Program-made: the position numbers and the translations under genes | Notes under the pieces: model-generated | The model's database searches: none | What the model was told of the DNA's origin: nothing | Seen by the model: only the letters and a program-made list of their open reading frames with translations | Part shown: positions 31,846 through 35,204 of the stretch, in pieces | How the letters are laid out: each line of letters opens with the position of its first letter | Numbering within the stretch: position 1 is the first letter of the stretch | Assembly: GCA_000934385.1 (NCBI GenBank) | Contig: KN880676.1 | Location: 1 to 35,204, forward strand | DNA from: Cylindrobasidium torrendii FP15055 ss-10 | Taxonomy: Eukaryota > Basidiomycota > Agaricomycetes > Agaricales > Physalacriaceae | DNA length: 35,204 nucleotides | Direction of reading: 5' to 3'

Positions 31846-31929
31846 GCCGGCGTAGCGCAATGGTAGCGCGTCGCTTTCCTATGTATGAAAGCAAGGCGAA
31901 GGTTGCGAGTTCGATCCTCGTCGTCGGTA
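31846..31929 (+). tRNA. tRNA-Arg(CCU), 12-nt intron
   Basis: The mature sequence is identical to the tRNA at 27636-27714, with the same stems and CCT anticodon. The intron after position 37 is TGTATGAAAGCA (12 nt), different in length and sequence from the 7-nt intron of the other copy. TTTTT follows about 30 bases downstream as Pol III terminator. The gene points away from NOC2, as the first copy does. Confidence 0.9.
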
Positions 31930-33016
31930 ATGAAACAAACAAAGGCGTGTGTGTTTTTGACTTGGGTGACTTGGGGCTTTTCTTGAGGCTTTGCTTTTTT
32001 GTTTTGGCGCTCGGAATGGTGAGTGACAGTCAGAATAGTGAGTGATGCTGAGAGTTTGGGCTAGTGAGTAACACCCGATTCCCCTGAGTGCATCCTCCTC
32101 CCCGTTGATTTAGACGACTGTTCAACGTCTTATGCAGCGAGTCGTCTCAGAAAGTTGGAACTGATCTACGGGTACTTTGAGTACCTTCATGCAGGCCGCT
32201 TTGGCCGCTTTGAAAACTATAGTCTATGAAAGGTGGCGTTTTGGGTGCTAGCGTACCCAGTGCCCAGTGCCCATATCCAATGCCCATACGCCCGTATGCA
32301 TGAGTAGTAGTAAGTACTCGTCGGTGTTGACGTTGAGGCTTTCAGTGTGGGTGCGCAGTGGTATTGAACATGTCTAGGACTCGATAGTCCGGCTTTCGGC
32401 TTCCTACGAGTGGACTTGAGCTCATTTGGAAATTCCACTTCAGCGAATCGTGGGTTCGTTCATGGGCCCAAGCATCCCTACGCATGCGTTCAAGCCGTCG
32501 ACGCGTTGATGGTTCGGGTTTGGAGAAGGCCACGGAGCGCTCCGAACACATATCTTCCCCGGCGTTGAAGGAAAGTCGGGGGACTTCTTGAATTTGCTTG
32601 CACTTGAACCTCCGAAGTGAGAATTTTGGTTCGGAGGTTTCCCCTTCTCCGAACACATATCTTCCCGGCGTTGAACAAGAGTCGGGGCCTTCTTAAATTT
32701 GCTTGCACTCGGACCTCCGAAGTGAAAATTTAAGGTAACAGTGTGTGTCCTTAGCTTATACAGACGTCGTCTGCGTGCGGCGTTGTCTATGTATTAACTA
32801 TATTCCTGCAGTCACACTTCCCATTCCTTTGGGAACCTTGACATGGGGTCTGCATATCAAGGTAATACACGACAATCATAGCATCCTTAGACTCAGAACT
32901 CGAGAGAGGGTTGACCGTCATGCCGAAGCGCATCACCCTCCACGTGTCTCCCATCAGTCATGCATGATGCACTGCATCCGAGGAGTGAGTGATCGAATTT
33001 TTGAAGTGGTGCCGCG
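31930..33016. other. intergenic with tandem duplication
   Basis: No gene is supported. It contains the 107-bp duplication listed below and a short tandem of CCCAGTGCCCA type (about 32258-32290). The last 270 bp lie upstream of the RPC2 piece. Confidence 0.5.
32540..32733 (+). repeat. 107-bp imperfect tandem duplication with inverted repeat
   Basis: Unit 1 begins at 32540 and unit 2 at 32647, both with CTCCGAACACATATCTTCCC. They share TTTGCTTGCACT and ACCTCCGAAGTGA. GTTCGGAG (32629-32636) and CTCCGAAC (32647-32654) form a perfect 8-bp inverted repeat with a 10-bp loop at the junction. Unit 2 is somewhat shorter. Confidence 0.85.
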
Positions 33017-33634
33017 ATGGAAGACGACGGGGACGCGTCGCCGGATTGGGCGCAGCCTAACTGGAAAGGCCTTGGGATAAGCGATCCGATTAAGAGTGTC
33101 GAGGTGCGTTGTTTTCTTCTACCTGCATCGCGTCTGTAGTTGTAGTAGTGCTGCTGCTGCCCGAGTCTCGAGCCCTTGCATCCTCACCTAACGATGTAAC
33201 TCAGCGCCTTGCATCCTCACCTAACTAACCACCCCTCCCCTTCCCCTCTCTAGGACAAATGGCTCCTCCTCCCCGCCTTCCTCAAAGTCAAAGGCCTCGT
33301 AAAACAACACATCGACTCCTTCGACTACTTCGTCAACGCCGACATCAAGAACGTCGTCAAAGCAAACGCGAAGATCACGTCCGACGTGGACCCGCGGTTC
33401 TGGCTCAAGTTCACTGACATACATGTTGGGTTTCCCGACCGGAATGAGAGCGGGGTGGCGACGCAGCAGGTGACGCCGCATGAGTGCCGGCTACGGGATA
33501 TCACCTATAGTGCGCCGATTATCGTCACCATTATGTACACCCGTGGGAAGAACATCGTCAAGCGCAATGCGCAAATCGGTAGGATCCCGATTATGTTGAG
33601 GAGTGGGAAGTGTAGAACATCTCCATCGGTCTGA
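33017..33634 (+). pseudogene. RPC2: truncated RNA polymerase III subunit RPC2 (5' piece)
   Basis: Exon 33017-33103 (MEDDGDASPDWAQPNWKGLG...) joins exon 33254-33634 over a 150-nt intron. The second exon is clearly RPC2/RET1: [77 protein letters not shown] and [10 protein letters not shown]. The full subunit is about 1,130 aa and forms the active-centre wall of Pol III with RPC1. Here homology stops at codon TGT 33611-33613. The frame runs out six codons later at TGA 33632, for 155 aa. The following bases are homologous to the five-repeat secreted protein, so this is a broken copy. A full gene must exist elsewhere, because RPC2 is essential. The piece itself has no frameshift, so the break may be young. 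Confidence 0.85.
33174..33225 (+). repeat. 19-bp direct repeat in the RPC2-piece intron
   Basis: CCTTGCATCCTCACCTAAC occurs at 33174-33192 and 33207-33225. The repeat carries a CTAAC branch-point motif, so the intron has two candidate branch sites. The duplication may explain its 150-nt length. Confidence 0.85.
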
Positions 33635-34560
33635 CCGTCGTCATCAACACCTACCGCTCCAGCCCGTCGACGAACAACCGCCTCAACCTCTGCAGAATTG
33701 TCAACGCCGAACGGGCTTTCTCAATCCCAGAAGGTATGTTTTCCTATTTTCTGCTATTTCGAATAACCTTTGACACCCTATTCAGACGAGACTCCAGAGC
33801 CTCGGTCGGCTTCGACTTCAGCCGTCTCCAATGCACGACGATCTGTTCTCAACTCAACGCTATCCAAGCCGGTCTCAGCCAGGCGTACCTGGCAAACCCC
33901 AACACGCAGAACACCGCCACCATCACTTCCCGCCTCACGGCATCCCAGCGAAGCAGGATCGCTGCACTCGGTATCACTCTCAACAACCTGCGACATCATC
34001 CCTCACCGACCGGGCTGAACGCCATCCAAGCCGGCTTACCAGGCTTACATCCGCAACCCGACCCAACTCAGCGGAACACTGCGGTACTTTGTGCTATCAC
34101 CACACAGCTCGAGTCACGGCGGCCCAGCAATCCAGTGTTGCCAGTGCGCTCAACGTCAGCCTGGGAAATGTTCAGTGCGCTGCGAATGTGGACCAGCAGC
34201 TCAACGCTAACTTGCAACGGTGTACGATGCTTTGGCTGCTGCACCCACGGTCTTTGCGAACCAGTTGGCGTACTCAGGCCAGATCACCAACAACCTCAAC
34301 GACACAGCTTCAGGCGCTCAACCTCAGTGGTGCGGCGAATGTACAGTGCGCCAACGTCCTTGCGCAAAACCACTTTGTTCAATGCCGGGTTTGGCGATAC
34401 GTACTAGAGGCGAACCCGTCTGCGGCGAACCAGGCTACGCTGACGGCTCAGCTCAAGGGTCAGTTTCCTTCTCTTGATTCTCATGCCCTTGCGCTGACCT
34501 TCAGACTCGTCTACTCAACAACTTTCAACATTGATGTTACTACCCTTTGGATGCAACTGA
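33616..34560 (+). pseudogene. decayed paralogue of the five-repeat secreted protein
   Basis: Homology to the gene at 18435-19547 runs across the stretch, but in shifting frames. [20 protein letters not shown] matches repeat 1. After a donor (AAG/GTATGT 33734) and acceptor (TTCAG 33785) comes VGFDFSRLQC, then LNAIQAGLSQAYLANPN and LTASQRSRIAALGITLNN (repeat 2). Another LNAIQAG and, in a different frame, VTAAQQSSVASALNVSLGN follow. VYDALAAAPTVFANQLAYSG is repeat 4. The last exon (TRLLNNFNIDVTT, from 34505) is repeat 5. The intron positions match the intact gene. At least five frame changes and the lost signal-peptide exon make it dead. I leave the frames unrepaired. Confidence 0.8.
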
Positions 34561-34854
34561 GTCCATCAGAATCTCAAGGGACTTTTTTTTACTCTTAGTA
34601 ACAATGCTGGAGACAACGACAGGGGGCGCCAGCAGTCTGACTCTCGGTCTGTCAAGGCCAAGAAACGTTCCCGCGCCTCATCTGATGGCAGCGACAACAA
34701 GAAGACGCCGAAGCCAGCTGCGAAGAAGGCGCAACCCAAGTCCAAGCGGAGAACGACGCAAAAGGATGATAATGCCTACCATGGGGCTGGTCCTTCTAAC
34801 AGAGGTTCACCGCGCACAACGCGCAGCAAGTCACGACGTGGGCGTCGTAGGTAG
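34561..34854 (+). pseudogene. orphan Lys/Arg/Ser-rich 3' coding end
   Basis: A frame without its own ATG, opening after a stop at 34558, reads SNNAGDNDRGRQQSDSRSVK. It then reads KKRSRASSDGSDNKKTPKPA and AKKAQPKSKRRTTQKDDNA, and ends in TTRSKSRRGRRR and TAG (34852-34854). TTTTTTTTACTCTTAG before it is a good acceptor (34585-34599), so it looks like a last exon. The composition suggests a nuclear or RNA/DNA-binding tail. I do not recognise the family. It has no relation to the secreted repeat protein next to it, so it may be the third piece of the same rearranged locus. Confidence 0.5.
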
Positions 34855-35204
34855 TCAGTACTGGTTAGTAAAGAAAGGATTTTACGGGTAGCACTCAATC
34901 GATAATTGATGACTTTGTAAGACTGAACGTTGGGTACCGGCACTATGTGAATAACTATTATGATGTGAATCTACTTGTGAGCGCCAGGACACAGACGGAA
35001 TGTCAAGGACAATCATCAAACCAAATCGTTTCAAGACCAACGTTAAATTATTATAACTCGCTATGGATGGTATCTAGCAATCGAGTACGCAAAAGTAGTG
35101 GTCTTGTCTACTAGGTGTCTGGCAACAGTCAACTACCAAGCTGGGTGAAAAGTCAACCCTCTGATAGGTGAAGCAACATGGCCACATAATGGTACATGGA
35201 AAGC
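34855..35204. other. intergenic at window end
   Basis: AT-rich, no gene or repeat recognised. Confidence 0.45.

Noticed and set aside
34547..34891. 114-codon frame overlapping the basic 3' exon
   Set aside because: The frame at 34561-34854 has the stronger protein character and a preceding acceptor; this one is its shadow.
1..35204. transposon, CRISPR array or horizontal insert
   Set aside because: No transposase, reverse transcriptase, terminal repeats or regular spacer array seen; gene style is uniform across the window.

Overview
The window looks like nuclear DNA of a filamentous basidiomycete (Agaricomycetes). Genes are close together on both strands and broken by many 44-60 nt introns. 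The introns have GTRNGT-like donors and CTRAY-like branch points. Several genes are of a basidiomycete kind: an F-box-like protein and a small secreted glycopeptide. All exon joins were worked out by hand from splice signals, reading phase and family similarity; none is backed by transcript data.

Layout. 0.6-2.2 kb: F-box-like protein (-). 2.5-3.1 kb: RNA polymerase II subunit RPB11 (-), divergent from ribosomal protein L28/uL15 (+, 3.7-4.3 kb). 4.9-6.0 kb: ADAL-type (N6-methyl-)AMP deaminase (+). 6.3-8.6 kb: 17-exon allantoate-permease-type MFS transporter (+). 8.7-9.3 kb: protein-like fragments on the minus strand, probably a relic. 9.7-10.5 kb: secreted cysteine-containing glycopeptide (+, 8 exons). 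10.9-17.4 kb: inner-ring nucleoporin NUP192 (+, 11 exons, 1985 aa). 18.4-19.5 kb: secreted protein made of five ~60-residue repeats (+). 20.0-20.3 kb: doubtful 83-codon gene (-). 20.9-22.3 kb: acidic/basic, probably nuclear protein (+). 23.1-23.9 kb: unknown membrane-anchored protein (+). 24.1-26.4 kb: ER chaperone BiP/KAR2 (+) ending in HDEL. 27.6-31.9 kb: NOC2 ribosome-biogenesis gene (+) flanked by two identical tRNA-Arg(CCU) genes that point outward and carry different introns. 33.0-34.9 kb: a composite locus. It holds the 5' part of the RNA polymerase III subunit RPC2, then a frameshifted copy of the five-repeat secreted protein, then an orphan Lys/Arg-rich reading frame.

Most genes are unrelated housekeeping genes: transcription (RPB11, RPC2 piece), translation and ribosome assembly (L28, NOC2, tRNA-Arg), nuclear transport (NUP192) and ER folding (KAR2). 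The accessory layer is the secreted glycopeptide, the five-repeat protein with its dead paralogue, the transporter and the F-box-like gene. The least explained items are the five-repeat family, the composite locus at 33-35 kb, and the protein joining a Cys cluster, acidic repeats, an H1-like basic stretch and a possible zinc site.
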